A stretch of 64,000 bases of DNA from Leptodactylus fallax. Taxonomy: Eukaryota > Chordata > Amphibia > Anura > Leptodactylidae. Below, in pieces: positions 1 to 10,897 of this stretch. Made by a program: the position numbers and the translations under genes. The notes beneath the pieces were generated by a model. That model ran no database searches and had not been told where the DNA came from. It saw nothing but the letters and a program-made list of their open reading frames with translations. Positions within the stretch are counted from its first letter, which is position 1, and the number at the start of each line of letters is the position of its first letter. The stretch covers positions 4,730,501 to 4,794,500 of the forward strand of contig CAMRHE010000133.1 of NCBI GenBank assembly GCA_947044405.1, written 5' to 3'.

Positions 1-1224
1 GCCCCACCGCGCGCTTCTACGGACTGTAAGCGGTCCACCTGGACCACTGGGGAAAAGGGGGTGCACCCAAATGTGAAGTCAGGGTCAGTTAGGGATAGTT
101 TTGAGTATATTGTTCATTCAGTGTCCATACTGCAGAAGTGGACAGAGTAAAAGTAGAAACCATTGCAGAATTTGCCTTGAAATTGTTCATGCTATATTGT
201 ATATTTTGCTTGTCTTTAGCCCTGTCATTTTACCTTTAACTAACCTTTATTAACTTATAGTAAATATATATTTTTTTCTTGAACTACCGCGTGTGCGTTC
301 ATTTCTGGTTGCGGAGTCCAAACCACCTGCCTTGCTCTCGGTTCACATGGCCACTAATAAACAGATTCTTCACTGGTAAGCATGGACATTCCTCTGTTTT
401 TTCTGGGATTTGTACTCCCTTCATCATGGAAGGCACTCGGATGTTATTCCATTCCATTAAAAGATTGGCCCACACTTGGTCATGTGCATGAGACCTAATA
501 TTAAAGCTCTATGAGGGTGTTGGTTTTTATTGAGGAGACTCAGTTGGTGTGCAGGCATTGCTTCCTGGGAAAAAAATGCAAATGAGCTCTACTCAGGATG
601 GGGGAGAACTGCTTCTCAATTGTCACCTAACAGTATGAGATGTATATGTGTTACCAGCTTGTCCTCCTCTGTAATATTTCTCCGTAAAACCAATTGTGAT
701 TTATCCTCCGCTATTTAGCCCCCCCCATGCCCCCTTCCGCTGTGTTCTGCTTTCTCGAGTGAGAACGTGTCACATTGCAGTTGCACAAGAAGAGGCTCAT
801 GCTATAGCGATTAATCTTCTTCATCCTCTTCTACTGCAAGGGAGTCAAAACGCTGGATTGTTCTCTCCTAGAGAGCTGCTTGTAGTTTCTTCAGTCCCCC
901 ACAGAGCTAAACAAGCAACGTTTGATATAGCAGAATTAATGGCGCGTGGCGGTCATCAGGGGGCCTTCTGGGATGGCATGCTGAGTCTTGTAGACTGACA
1001 CATACAGATTTGCTAATGTTACCTGGTTGCGGTCTGACTGATAATGTTTGTATACACTTCTATAAGAACATCATGAATGACTAGTCCTGGAGGCCTCATA
1101 CACCACGGCTGGATCAGGCAATAGGCACTGGAGGCATGCATGTAGACGTAGTCAGAAGTCATGGCCTCCTGGACCAGGGGTAACGCTGGTTACTTTCCAG
1201 TCTCTGAAGTGTAAAACCTGTATG
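1..1224. other. Left flank, no gene recognised
   Basis: AT-rich non-coding-looking DNA. It contains short open frames (for example 696-998 +) that match no protein family I know and lack splice or codon-use support. The first ~400 bases end in a GC-rich to AT-rich transition that could be the end of a dispersed element, but I cannot name it. If NOX4 continues to the left, this is either an early NOX4 intron or upstream DNA. Confidence 0.4.
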
Positions 1225-1544
1225 TAGAGATGGGCAAACTGCATTAATTTCATGAATATTTGTGAGGGGCTTCATTGTTCTTGTCTTCAAGCCTCTTCTG
1301 GCGTCCTGGGTAACATCAGTGGCCTCAGCTCACCATTGAGGCCTGTAACTGGGCCTCAGCAGTCACATGGGGCATGTTGACATCTTGATGCTTGTATCAA
1401 AGCTTCATGACATCAACATACATCTATGTGACCGCTCAGATCCAATCACAGGCCTCAGTGGTGACCTGAAGATGCAGTGGCGTAACTAGGAAAGGCTGGC
1501 CCCCAAGGTGAACATTTGACATGCTCCCCCCCCCCGCACAAACC

Positions 1545-1800
1545 ACATTCCTGCACACACTATTATGCGCCATAGTGGCCCCTGCACACACTATTATGCC
1601 CCATAGTGGCCCCTGCACAAACTATTAAGCGCCATAGTGGCACCTGCACAGTATTATGCCCCATAGTGGCCCCTGCACACAGTATTATGCCCCATAGTGG
1701 TCCCTGCACACTGTATTATGCCCTATAGTGGACCCTGCACACTGTATTATGCCCCATAGTGGACCCTGCACACAGTATTATGCCCCATTGTGGACCACCT
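1545..1800. repeat. Internal ~29-bp minisatellite of the hAT-like element
   Basis: About eight to nine diverged tandem units built on CACACTATTATGCCCCATAG followed by TGGCCCCTG or TGGACCCTG. Similar CACAGTATAATG-type arrays occur inside other elements at 11.92-12.16, 22.61-23.24, 26.22-26.54 and 55.57-55.67 kb. Confidence 0.85.
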
Positions 1801-1810
1801 ATGAACAATT

Positions 1811-1848
1811 ATTATACTCTGGGGTCTTTTCAGGCCCCAGAGTATAAT
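1811..1848. repeat. Perfect 14-bp-arm hairpin in left half of hAT-like element
   Basis: ATTATACTCTGGGG at 1811-1824 and its exact complement CCCCAGAGTATAAT at 1835-1848 flank a 10-base loop. A related hairpin lies at 5003-5046 in the right half, and half-motifs recur near 5483, 23437 and 45040. It is probably a structural feature of this transposon group. Confidence 0.85.
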
Positions 1849-1893
1849 GATCGGAGACCCAGGGGAGGACACAAACATAAAAAACAGTGTTAC

Positions 1894-2555
1894 TGTAACG
1901 TCTCTGCCGTTTCGGGTCTCGGCGCCGCCCTCCGCTCGCACGCTGTGGCGAAAGAGGCGTCTTCAATTTGGTTCTTTGTGTAAGCTTCTTGATGCTCAGT
2001 CTGAACACTGTCCTAGTTCTCTTGCTGTGTAAAACCACACCCGTGTAATTAGGAACATTTCTCTCTGGACTGCATAAAGTTAATCTCTTCCTGGCCTGTG
2101 TGATTGACAGCCTGTGTACCTATCAGCTCTGGGGCTGGTCCCAGACTTTCTATAAACAGGTTGTCAGTCCTCACATGGTTGCCGGTTTTTGCTCTGTCTT
2201 TGCCTGCTCTCCTTATGATATACCTTACTACTTTGTTACCTTATTTTCTCACCACTGGCTTTGACTTTGACTATTCTCTTGGATATAGATTCTGTGCTGC
2301 AATTGCTCGATTATTACTGACCCCTTGGCTAGCTGACCTCCCTTTGTTGTTGTGCGTCTTGTCTGCGTTCTGTGTGATCACTTATTATAAGGAGGGACTG
2401 TCGACGTGGTTGCTGGCTGTCACCTAGGACAGATCGGGCAAGTTAGCCAGGGACAGTGGGGGGGATTCAGCTTAGGGTCCACTGTTTCGTTGTGCCCCTC
2501 CCCCCTAGTTCTCCAGCAGCTTCTGGGGAATCGCTCCTCTAGTGATTCCCTTACA
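1894..2555 (+). repeat. 5' LTR
   Basis: The 662-bp repeat runs from TGTAAC to TTACA. A TATA-like CTATAAACAG lies near 2150 and could serve the promoter. The primer-binding position just after it (from 2556) reads GAATAACCGG and lacks the usual TGG start, so the primer tRNA cannot be assigned. Gag begins only 46 bases downstream, an unusually short leader. Confidence 0.9.
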
Positions 2556-2601
2556 GAATAACCGGCCAGTACATTCTGCCATTGCTTCCCATAAGGTCAG
2601 C

Positions 2602-4121
2602 ATGGATCCTATTCAGGGCCTTGAAGCCAAGTTGGAAGGTTTGGCAGTCCTGGTAGCTGAGCTTGCTAACCAGGTTCAGACCCTTACTGAGGCTGCTGCA
2701 GCATCCCCGCCTGTTTCTTCCCCTTTTAAGGTGAAGATGTTACTCCCAGATCGTTTTTCAGGGGATCGTGAAAAATTTGAGACTTTCCGGGAGTCCTGAC
2801 GCCTGTATTTTCGGATTAATCCACATGCATCCCAGGCCCAAATGGTAGGAATAGTTATATCCCTCCTACAGGGGGATCCACAAGCTTGGGCCCTTAAACT
2901 CCTTCCAGGGGCTGAGGAGTGGACTGACTTTGAAAAATTTTTTTTGTCTTTGGGGTCTATCTGTATATGCCGAGCCAGACCACATTGGTCTTGCGGAATC
3001 GCAACTCCTCACCATGCGGCAGGGCAAACGCTCTGCTGAGGAATATTGCGCAGAATTCCGCAAGTGCAGCGTGACTACAGGTTGGTGTGAGTCAGCTCTA
3101 AAGGCCCACTTTAAACAAGGCCTGTGTGACCGTGTTAAGGAGCTCTTAGTTGGTCACCCAGATCCTCCCACTCTTGAGCAGGCCATGACTTTGGCTGTCC
3201 GTATTGACCGCAGGATCCGGGAAAATGTTAAAGAGAGAATAGGGTCTGCTTCTTCCAAGTTTTCTGTTTCTCCCTCACTCTCTCCTGAGAAACCTGTTAT
3301 TTCTCCCATGACTCCTGGTGAGGAACCTATGCAACTGGGAATTATGGATGCCAAGACGCGACGAGAGCATCGTCTCAGGAACAACCTCTGCCTGTACTGT
3401 GGTGCTTCCGGTCATTTTATCAGTGACTGCTCGATCAGACCTCGCAGACTAGGGGAAAAGCTTCAGTGCCTGAGTGGTAATCGGAAGAACCACTCAGGCA
3501 ACCAGGTATTTGCCAGTAGTAACAATAAGATGTTGTTATCTGTGTCTCTGTCCTCTGGGGACAGATCTGTTTCTGGCCAAGCCATAGTTGACTCTGGGTC
3601 TGAGGCAAACTATGTCACATTCTCGTTGGTCTCAGCTTTAGGCATTGAGCTTTTGCCACTTGACACTCCTCTGGCGGTTACTGGAGCGGATTTTGCCCCA
3701 CTGGCCAGGGGTAAGGTCCGATTCAAGACTCCCTTAATAACGTTGCAAGTGGGTTCAGCTCATTCAGAGGTCATGAGCTTTTTTGTTATGGAGCATCTGT
3801 CTTCTGATATTATTTTGGGGCTCCCCTGGTTGAACCTCCATAACCCTATTTTTGATTGGGGTAAAAGGGAGTTGGTAAAATGGGGAGATCAGTGCTCATC
3901 CCACTGTATTGTTTTGCACACCTTAAATTGTGTTACTGAGGAGACTGTCTCGGCTGCAAAAGGTGGGAAACACCAGGTGAATAAAAAATGTTTGCCTGGC
4001 CCACCAGTGTCTGTGGTTGTGCACAAAGACCCTGAATTGAAGGCAGAGAAAATACTGGGTCCTACTAAAACTGGTTTATCTGGTGAGGGTCCGGTGGCCC
4101 CTCATAAAGGGGGGGTACTGT
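2602..4121 (+). pseudogene. Broken Gag-protease reading frame of the LTR element
   Basis: The likely start is ATG 2602 (MDPIQGLEAK), followed by a coiled-coil-like N-terminus. An in-frame TGA at 2797-2799, a possible CGA-to-TGA change, stops it. The frame then continues and shifts near the A/T run at 2930-2945. The longer downstream frame to 4121 holds the capsid-like region, a CX2CX4HX4C zinc knuckle at 3389-3430, and a retropepsin-type domain with D-S-G at 3590-3598 and an ILGLPWL motif near 3816. The frame ends inside the first bases of the 3' LTR, and no polymerase motifs follow. Two lesions make it non-functional as read. Confidence 0.85.
4106..4118 (+). promoter_or_regulatory. Polypurine tract of LTR element
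   Basis: AAAGGGGGGGTAC immediately precedes the 3' LTR, the expected position of the plus-strand primer for a Ty3/gypsy element. It overlaps the last codons of the protease frame. Confidence 0.7.
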
Positions 4122-4780
4122 AACGTCTCTGCCGTTTCGGGTCTCGGCGCCGCCCTCCGCTCGCACGCTGTGGCGAAAGAGGCGTCTTCAGTTTGGTTCT
4201 TTGTGTAAGCTTCTTGATGCTCAGTCTGAACACTGTCCTAGTTCTCTTGCTGTGTAAAACCACACCCGTGTAATTAGGAACATTTCTCTCTGGACTGCAT
4301 AGAGTTAATCTCTTCCTGGCCTTCGTGATTGACAACCTGTGTACCTATCAGATCTGGGGCTGGTCCCAGACTTTCTATAAACAGGTTGTCAGCCCTCACA
4401 TGGTTGCCGGTTTTTGCTCTGTCTTTGCCTGCTCTCCTTGTGATATACCTTACTACTTTGTTACCTTATTTTCTGACCACTGGCTTTGACTTTGACTATT
4501 CTCTTGGATATAGATTCTGTGCTGCAATTGCTCGATTGTTTCTGACCCCTTGGCTAGCTGACCTCCCTTTGTTGTTGTGCGTCTTGTCTGCGTTCTATGT
4601 GATCACTTATTATAAGGAGGGACTGTCGACGTGGTTGCTGGCTGTCACCTAGGACAGATCGGGCAAGTTAGCCAGGGACAGTGGGGGGATTCAGCTTAGG
4701 GTCCACTGTTTCGTTGTGCCCCTCCCCCCCTAGTTCTCCAGCAGCTTCTGGGGAATCGCTCCTCTAGTGATTCCCTTACA
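4119..4780 (+). repeat. 3' LTR
   Basis: A 662-bp copy of the 5' LTR with scattered substitutions and compensating one-base length changes in G and C runs. It is followed directly by the GTTAC target duplication. Confidence 0.9.
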
Positions 4781-5002
4781 GTTACGTACCTCTCCCTGGC
4801 TCCAATGCACTCCTCGCTGATTTCAGCTATCTTCAATGTTGGTACAGACGTCAGGTGAGCCGGGCCTGCGTTGTGACACATAATGACTCAGGCCCGGCCC
4901 ACGTGACATCTGGGACATCACTAAATAGGCCCAAAGCCTGCCGTATCGTAGGAGAGGTAAGTAACAGTGTTTTTATGTTCCCTCACCTCCCTTGGCCCTC
5001 CG

Positions 5003-5046
5003 ATCATTGTACTCGGGGGTCTGAAAAGACCCCCAAGTATAATGAT
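5003..5046. repeat. 20-bp-arm hairpin in right half of hAT-like element
   Basis: ATCATTGTACTCGGGGGTCT (5003-5022) pairs with AGACCCCCAAGTATAATGAT (5027-5046) across a 4-base loop with two mismatches. It is related to the hairpin at 1811-1848. Confidence 0.8.
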
Positions 5047-8000
5047 AGCTGTTTTTGTGGGGTTCGCGGGCCCGCAACCTCACTTATCGATCCCTGCTCC
5101 TGCTCACAGCTGCCTCCGCTTCTGCAGAAGGGGAAGCGCAGGCAGCCGTAAACAGGAGCAGGGATCAGTAAGTATATAGGGCACGTTACCTGCTGGGGTT
5201 ACACCAGAAGGTAACGGCCTACTTAAGAAAAAAAAAAAAAAACCATCAGGGGCCCACTGGGCCCCATAATGTCCCGGGCCCTGTGGAAGCCGCTACCACT
5301 GCTACCCCGGTAGTTACGCCCCTGTGAAGATGCCTGGGAAAGAACACCGGGCACCACAAGGTAGCCCACGAGAGGTAAGGGTAAGTGAGTATAACTGCTT
5401 GTTATGTTTATGCACCTCCCCTGGGCCTCTTATTGAAGAGTGTGGACCTCCTCTGAGCCTTTTGAAAAGAGACCCAAGAGTATAATAATGAATCATTGGT
5501 AGTAAACTCCAAACTTGGATAGTTGTGAACCAGTTCGCTCATTTCTACTTGTAAGCAAGGATCCACAAATCAACAGATTTATTGGTTACTTCTGACACGA
5601 CCCTACAGTCTGGTCCTTAGGGTTGCATCATGGTAACCAGCCTGTTCCATCTTTTCCACTATGGGTCTCTGAGGGGATGCCCTCTGCCACAATTTTCCCC
5701 ACTTAAATACTACTATGTATAATATGACCACCATAGTGATGTTTCTTATAAGCCATTATTCCCTTGGCTCATGCCACCAATGCTTGGGGCACATGCCTCC
5801 AACACTCGACCCCCAATATAGGTAATGGGTAGCTTACAGTGCAAAAACCTTGTCCCTAGAAATATTTACTCTATTGTCAAGCCCTTGTGTGTCTATATTA
5901 GATGTATATGCCTGGTGACTAGAACTATTGCTCTTAAACATTACTTGTCTGGTCACCTTCAAGTCACCGCTCTGAAAGAACTTTACCTTCTCCTAAATGG
6001 GATTGATATTTTGTGTCTTGCTTTCCCAAGCTGGCAAATGTCAGACCCATGGACTAGAACCAGGCACTACATCACTTTCAGGTGACGGGCATGTGTTCTG
6101 ATGTAGAGCCGGATTGTACGTGGTTCTGCATCACAGGACACATCGAGATGATTCATTCTCGGTTCTTCTGCAATATTTTTCACAATTCGCTCCAAAGCTG
6201 TGCCAATAAAAGGAACGCTCGGAGGAAAACTGATGTACTGTGTTATTTCTAGTCATTGTTTCACTGACCGCAAGTAGAGATCTTAAAAATGAAGAGTAAT
6301 TGATGTGCAAAGAACATTAAAGGATTGAGGAACTTCCGGGTATCCAATGATTGTGCCTTATTTACACAAACACATCTAATTCTTTATTCAAGGACAAAAC
6401 CTGAAAACTGTAGTAAAAAGTCTTGATACAAAACCGTAAAGGGGTTTTCCAGCCCCAATTCCCCAATACTATGGGATCCATTCTTGCATCTAGTCCATCA
6501 GTTGTTGCGATGGATCTGTCCATAAACCAGATCCTTGTCCAGATCCTTGTAGATCCATGCCTGGAACACCGGATGAACACTGGATATCCCCATTTTGGAA
6601 TCAGTTTCCATCTGGCTTTTGTGTATCACGTTGGAGGAAAACTACCATGAAGGTTACATGTATATGTGAATACACTCTGAGGTGGGGAGCAAAGGCTCCT
6701 CTGCCAGAAGGTATCAGTATTATAAATGGTACATGGTAGGTGGGGTCCCTATTACGGATTTTGCAATGGGGCCCGGGAGCTTCAAGCTATGTATCTCAAG
6801 ACATGAAATTTAGTCCGGCTCTGAAAACACATCTGCCCGTCAGTTATAAAATACAATTTCTATCATGATTTAACATCCAGCTACAGAAATAGCAATATGA
6901 AAAATATTCCCTGGAGACCCATAATCCCAGATATGTGACCAAAAATCAATACTCTATGAACTGTTTAACAACGTTATGGATTTTCTCATACTAATCTTGC
7001 AGCCATAGAAGCAGCAAGACTCTCGTGTTATCCTTGGGAAATTAGTTTGGTCCAAGAAAAAATATAGAAATAAGTAAAATTTGTGAATCCTACATTATAC
7101 TGCATAGTAGTCATCCATAATTCAAGTGCTTAAAGGGGGTTATTACACAAATGGGTAAACTCTCAAATAACTATTTAAGCAACTTTGTAAATAGTTTTGA
7201 TTTAAAATCTGTGTTGTGTATACAGCTCCTTTCCATAGCTGTGTGTCTCCATGGTTACAGACTACCAAACTAACACCTTGTGTAGTCTGATCTTGCAGTC
7301 TTTCTCACTTCCACCTCTCCCTTACTTAAAAGTTATAAAATATTAGTTCTCAATAAGTATGTTAGCAGGAGCTTCCCTAAGCTTTGAACATCATCTTTTA
7401 AGGCATGTAGTCCATCTTCTAAAAGGGTGATCCCACCTCCAGCATAGTGACTTTAGATTCATATCTATCCTTTGAGAAGTCTATCATCATCTGCCTGGTG
7501 AGTCAACACAGCCATGTAATTTTCTAATGGCACCCTTTTTCCAAAAAGGACTTGGACCAGGACCTTGTTAGTTTTTTTGGGACCTGGGAACCATATCTTG
7601 TATATATGGAAGGTCATGTTGCAAACTTGCCACCGTATGTAGTAAGGTTTTCATACAAGGCCATGGTGTAGAGGCAACAAGTACTCAAGGACGAGCAGGT
7701 CAATATCTGTGCTGACTGGTGCACTGTGCAAGTTGTGTATAAGTGAGGCACTGTGGCAGAAAGTAGCCCCTCAAAGACCCACAGTGGCACAGTGACATGG
7801 ACAAGTGACAACAGTCACTTCGAGCAACCCATTCTGGTGACGCACCCAGCATACAGTATATCAAGGAAGATATCCAATCCCTGGTCTAAGGAACTCTCAG
7901 TAAAATACTTAATTGTTCAACCACGGTCTGTTTCATATGGTGGGCACAAACAGATCCTGATGGACCCTAGTGACTATAATGGGGTCTGTCAAGTTTCCAT

Positions 8001-8107
8001 TATGGTGTCCATCATTTCCCCATCCAAAAAGTTGTGCTTGCAGGACTTTTTTATTTGTGCTTTTGGTCAGAATCTGCAGTGATGGCTGGAAACAGAACCT
8101 CTGAATC

Positions 8108-8275
8108 AAATGTGAACATACTCAGTACCAGAAGATGCTTTGGTGGACCCAGGCTCTGACATGATAATGGTCCAGTAGAAGACTCCCAAATTTGAAGGGT
8201 ACTATAGTCACTTTCCTGGTGTACCCCAGAATCACTTCATCTGGTGGGCCCAAGGAATCTCAGTCTGATACAGAA
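8108..8275. repeat. Dispersed repeat shared with 46012-46190
   Basis: Both copies share, in the same order, a GTACCAGAA(G/A)AT motif, GGTGGA(C/T)CCAGG, GGTCCAG(T/C)AGAAGAC and a (G/C)CTCAGTCTGA-like end. The family was not named. It is likely a non-autonomous DNA element. Confidence 0.6.
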
Positions 8276-9589
8276 CATACCCTAAGAAAGGTGCTGATTT
8301 ATTAAGGAGCTCATAAATTCCTTCTGATGTCTGCATCCATCCCTTGTAAATGGAATTTTCACCATTAGATGTTTACGAAGATCAGATTTGACCCAGGCAG
8401 AGGTAAAATGATTCATGCTGCAGACAGTGACAGCATCTTTTTTATAGCAGATCTACAGAACTCTTACGATTTGTAGCAGATTATTTATTTGATTTTTGAA
8501 GTCTGAGTAAGGCTGGAGCACCCCATAAACCAGTCACAGATATTTCAGAATACATTCCCTCCATACTTTATTTTTCTTAATGACCCCTTGTCAGATGACT
8601 GAACAAGAGGCTCCAGCAGAGATTTTCCAGAGCAGGTTGTGATTATATACCCGCGTCTCTGAAACCAACCACTGTGTCATTAATAGTTGTCGTCATGGAA
8701 GAACACACATGGCTGTGCTACCAAGTGGGAGGTGGGATACAGATTAGATAGAATTCTCTTTATGTGGAATCAATAATGTATATATAGCTGGCCGGGTTAT
8801 TTCTATTGTTTGTTATTTGTATGTTTGATCTTATAACATTACTTCACATTTTCCATAAAAACTGTGATTTCGGGTGTGATAAGGAAAAATAATCATTATA
8901 ATCTTTACTAATAATCAAATGCTAATATATTGTAATACCATAGTATATATGTATACTGCTAATTCCTTTATTGCTGACATTTTTATATGTGGCCTTGTCC
9001 TATGAACAAGAATGTTCACCTATGATCTAGTTACTTGAAACCTAGCGAGTCCAGAAACATTGTTTTAGATACATGAGTCAAAATAATTTGATAAGCTCTG
9101 CCTTGAAGCGAGATAAGCCCAATGTTTAGACCACATAATGTTCTTTAGAGTATAATTATACTAATCTTCCTATGAGAATGACGTTGGTTGTAAGAGGATG
9201 CTCCGATGGCTGGTTGCCAGAAATTTGGCAGAACCCCTGTTTTGGGACATTTGCCAGACTTCTCTGTCCAATCAAAAGTCTCCATAGCTGTGTCTCTTTG
9301 TTTCCTTTATTATCTCTATCTATAATACTCTTTTTGCTGTAACCTCACTTCTAAATAAACTTTAATCTGTTTTATCCATGTGAGAGATGGTTTATCTATT
9401 GATTTTGTATAAAATATTCTAGGCGCTTCTGACATTTTTGTAAGGGAACTTATTGTGATCCTCTTCATAGAGGACTACCGTTATACTGTGTGTATATTAG
9501 ATGGATGGATGTAGGGATATGAAAACCTTTACAGGTGTAGGAATAACAGAACAGTTAGTAATATGTAAACTATTTTATCATTCATTACT

Positions 9590-9900
9590 AATTCCCAGAC
9601 CAAACCCCCAAATTTTTTCTTACCTCTGACCGGACCCTAGACTTGACTCCTCAATTCCGCAGACCTCTGGCCATGTTTCCAAATGTTTCCCTAGACTAGG
9701 CCTCTAAATTAATGAGACCTCAGACCAGACCACTAAATACATTATACCTCAGACCAGAACCAAAATTTTAGACTCTAGATCTCTAAACTTATCAAATACT
9801 AGACCTCCCAAATTAATTTAGACCCTAAACTATACCCCAAAATTCAAAACACCCCAAATCAGACCCCTTATTTTATCATATCCAAATATCAGACTTACTC
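9590..9900. repeat. Degenerate CAGACC(N)CTAAAT tandem array
   Basis: Roughly fifteen poorly conserved 15-25 bp units of the form 'agaccagacccctaaatta'. Arrays of the same type flank the TTAA foldback at 15600-15761 and 16534-16720, so this is a recurring decayed minisatellite family. Confidence 0.65.
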
Positions 9901-10790
9901 GAATCCTTCTCTCTTTTTATGTAATGCCAGACAGACTGGATAACATTGAAATCAGGCCATATTATCACTTCCAGGACTCCTCCTTCGAAGGGCGCACACA
10001 CCAAATATTGATGGGATTTACATTTTGGTAATAGACAAAAATAAACAATTAACACTTCTATTTTTGAATTAATTCTTAATTTGTAGCATTTTTCCATACC
10101 TGCCTAAAACTTTTGCACATTACTGTATGTAACATCTATCCTAATGAGGACAAGTTCGTAAGGTTAGAGAACAAAAAGATCTCAAATTAATAATATTTCT
10201 TTCAAGAACCTCAAACGACTTCTTGAAATTAGAAGCCGTTGACAACAAGGTAATGACATTCCGCTCGGCTGTGTGTAATATTCATGGGATCAGCATTATA
10301 ATGGTATATTTATTCTCCGCGGCGGGTCAGTCACCCCTGTTCCACCGCGTCAGTTTGACAAACTCACATTCTTAAACGTAATTAAACTCCAGGAGGAGAA
10401 GATTCTTCAGAAGTTAAAAATTGCTCCTCAAATTCTCCTTGACTTGAGACATGTAAAGCTCATGAGCATGACTTGTTTGAGTCTCGAAAGGTATCAAAGA
10501 GCAACGATGAACATCGGGCCAGCAATGTTGTCTATTTACCTCTGTCTTCTGATCATTATTTAATCTTGAGAATGCTTCGAGGAGAAAATGTAACTATTTA
10601 ACTTCATCTAGATTTTTATCTTTACTACCACCAAAAAATTTCGGAAGCAGTCAGATTCAAACCCATGAACCCAGTAGAGCTAATGCTCACCATTGGGCCA
10701 CCAATAATGGGTTGCTTAAATTTTTGCCAGATTACTTGATATTTTGTATTCTACACATAACCCTGACACATGTTGTGTTTGTCCAGTTAG

Positions 10791-10897
10791 GATTATGTAT
10801 AAGCAGAGCTTCGGCCTCCGTCCTCAACTTCAACTGCAGTTTGATTCTGTTGCCAATGTGCCGCACTCTACTCGCCCTGGTCCGTACATCGAAAAGG
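10791..10897 (+). CDS. NOX4: NOX4 internal exon: second transmembrane segment
   Basis: NADPH oxidase 4 is a membrane flavocytochrome that moves electrons from NADPH to oxygen and mainly releases hydrogen peroxide. This exon reads GLCISRASASVLNFNCSLIL and continues through LPMCRTLLALVRTSKR, close to vertebrate NOX4. It contains the SRAS and NCSLILLP(M)CR motifs of TM2. The acceptor is TTAG before 10791 and the donor is GTGAGT at 10898. The exon starts with the last two bases of a Gly codon and ends on a codon boundary, matching the next exon. The upstream exons encoding the N-terminus were not found in the window. Confidence 0.95.

Larger units (their letters stand above)
1889..4785 (+). mobile_element. 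Ty3/gypsy-type LTR retrotransposon lacking RT and integrase
   Basis: Two 662-bp direct LTRs (1894-2555 and 4119-4780) begin TGTAACGTCT and end CCCTTACA. A perfect 5-bp target duplication GTTAC (1889-1893 and 4781-4785) flanks them. The internal region is only 1563 bp and codes for Gag and an aspartic protease; reverse transcriptase, RNase H and integrase are absent. A purine tract (AAAGGGGGGGTAC) directly precedes the 3' LTR. The LTRs differ at roughly a dozen or more sites (about 2%), so the insertion is young compared with its host elements. The reading frame is broken by one stop and one frameshift. Mobilisation would have needed a helper element. Confidence 0.9.
1475..5324. mobile_element. 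hAT-like DNA transposon with 14-bp TIRs and perfect 8-bp TSD
   Basis: The ends are CAGTGGCGTAACTA (1475-1488) and TAGTTACGCCCCTG (5311-5324), inverted repeats with one mismatch. Both sides carry the identical 8-bp duplication TGAAGATG (1467-1474 and 5325-5332), the hAT signature. The element's own DNA is 1475-1893 plus 4786-5324, just under 1 kb. It contains a tandem array, two large hairpins and a poly(A) run, but no transposase, so it is non-autonomous. The rest is the LTR element. A shorter relative with the same ends lies at 11775-12240. Confidence 0.88.
1225..5547. mobile_element. Outer hAT-like MITE, split by a nested insertion
   Basis: The left end reads TAGAGATGGGCAAAC at 1225 and the right end reads GTTCGCTCATTTCTA, ending at 5547. 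Related ends flank the element at 43971-44473. The 8-bp flanks are cctgtatg (1217-1224) and cttgtaag (5548-5555), matching at 6 of 8, as expected for an old hAT target duplication. Only 1225-1466 and 5333-5547 belong to this element; the rest is the inner insertion. The right part carries the AGTATAATAATGA motif and the CACCTCCCCTGGGCC motif seen in the copies near 44.1 and 45.0 kb. No transposase is visible, so it is non-autonomous. The hAT assignment rests on the 8-bp duplication. Confidence 0.7.
5548..10790 (+). other. Presumed NOX4 intron upstream of first recognised exon
   Basis: No NOX4 exon was recognised here. It contains a GGGGTTTTCCAGCCCC-type MITE end near 6437, a dispersed repeat at 8108-8275, a degenerate tandem array at 9590-9900, and AT-rich single-copy-looking DNA. 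The stretch ends in a pyrimidine-poor acceptor (TCCAGTTAG) before the exon at 10791. Confidence 0.5.

Noticed and set aside
696..998. Possible 100-residue gene
   Set aside because: No family match, no splice context and no codon pattern beyond chance.
2104..2427. 107-residue hydrophobic frame, repeated at 4329-4652
   Set aside because: It lies wholly within both LTRs; hydrophobicity comes from T-rich LTR sequence and no known LTR-encoded protein fits.
1..10790. NOX4 exons 1 and 2
   Set aside because: I looked for the N-terminal and first-helix motifs and an exon ending in a QMLG-like segment but found no convincing match, so none is reported.
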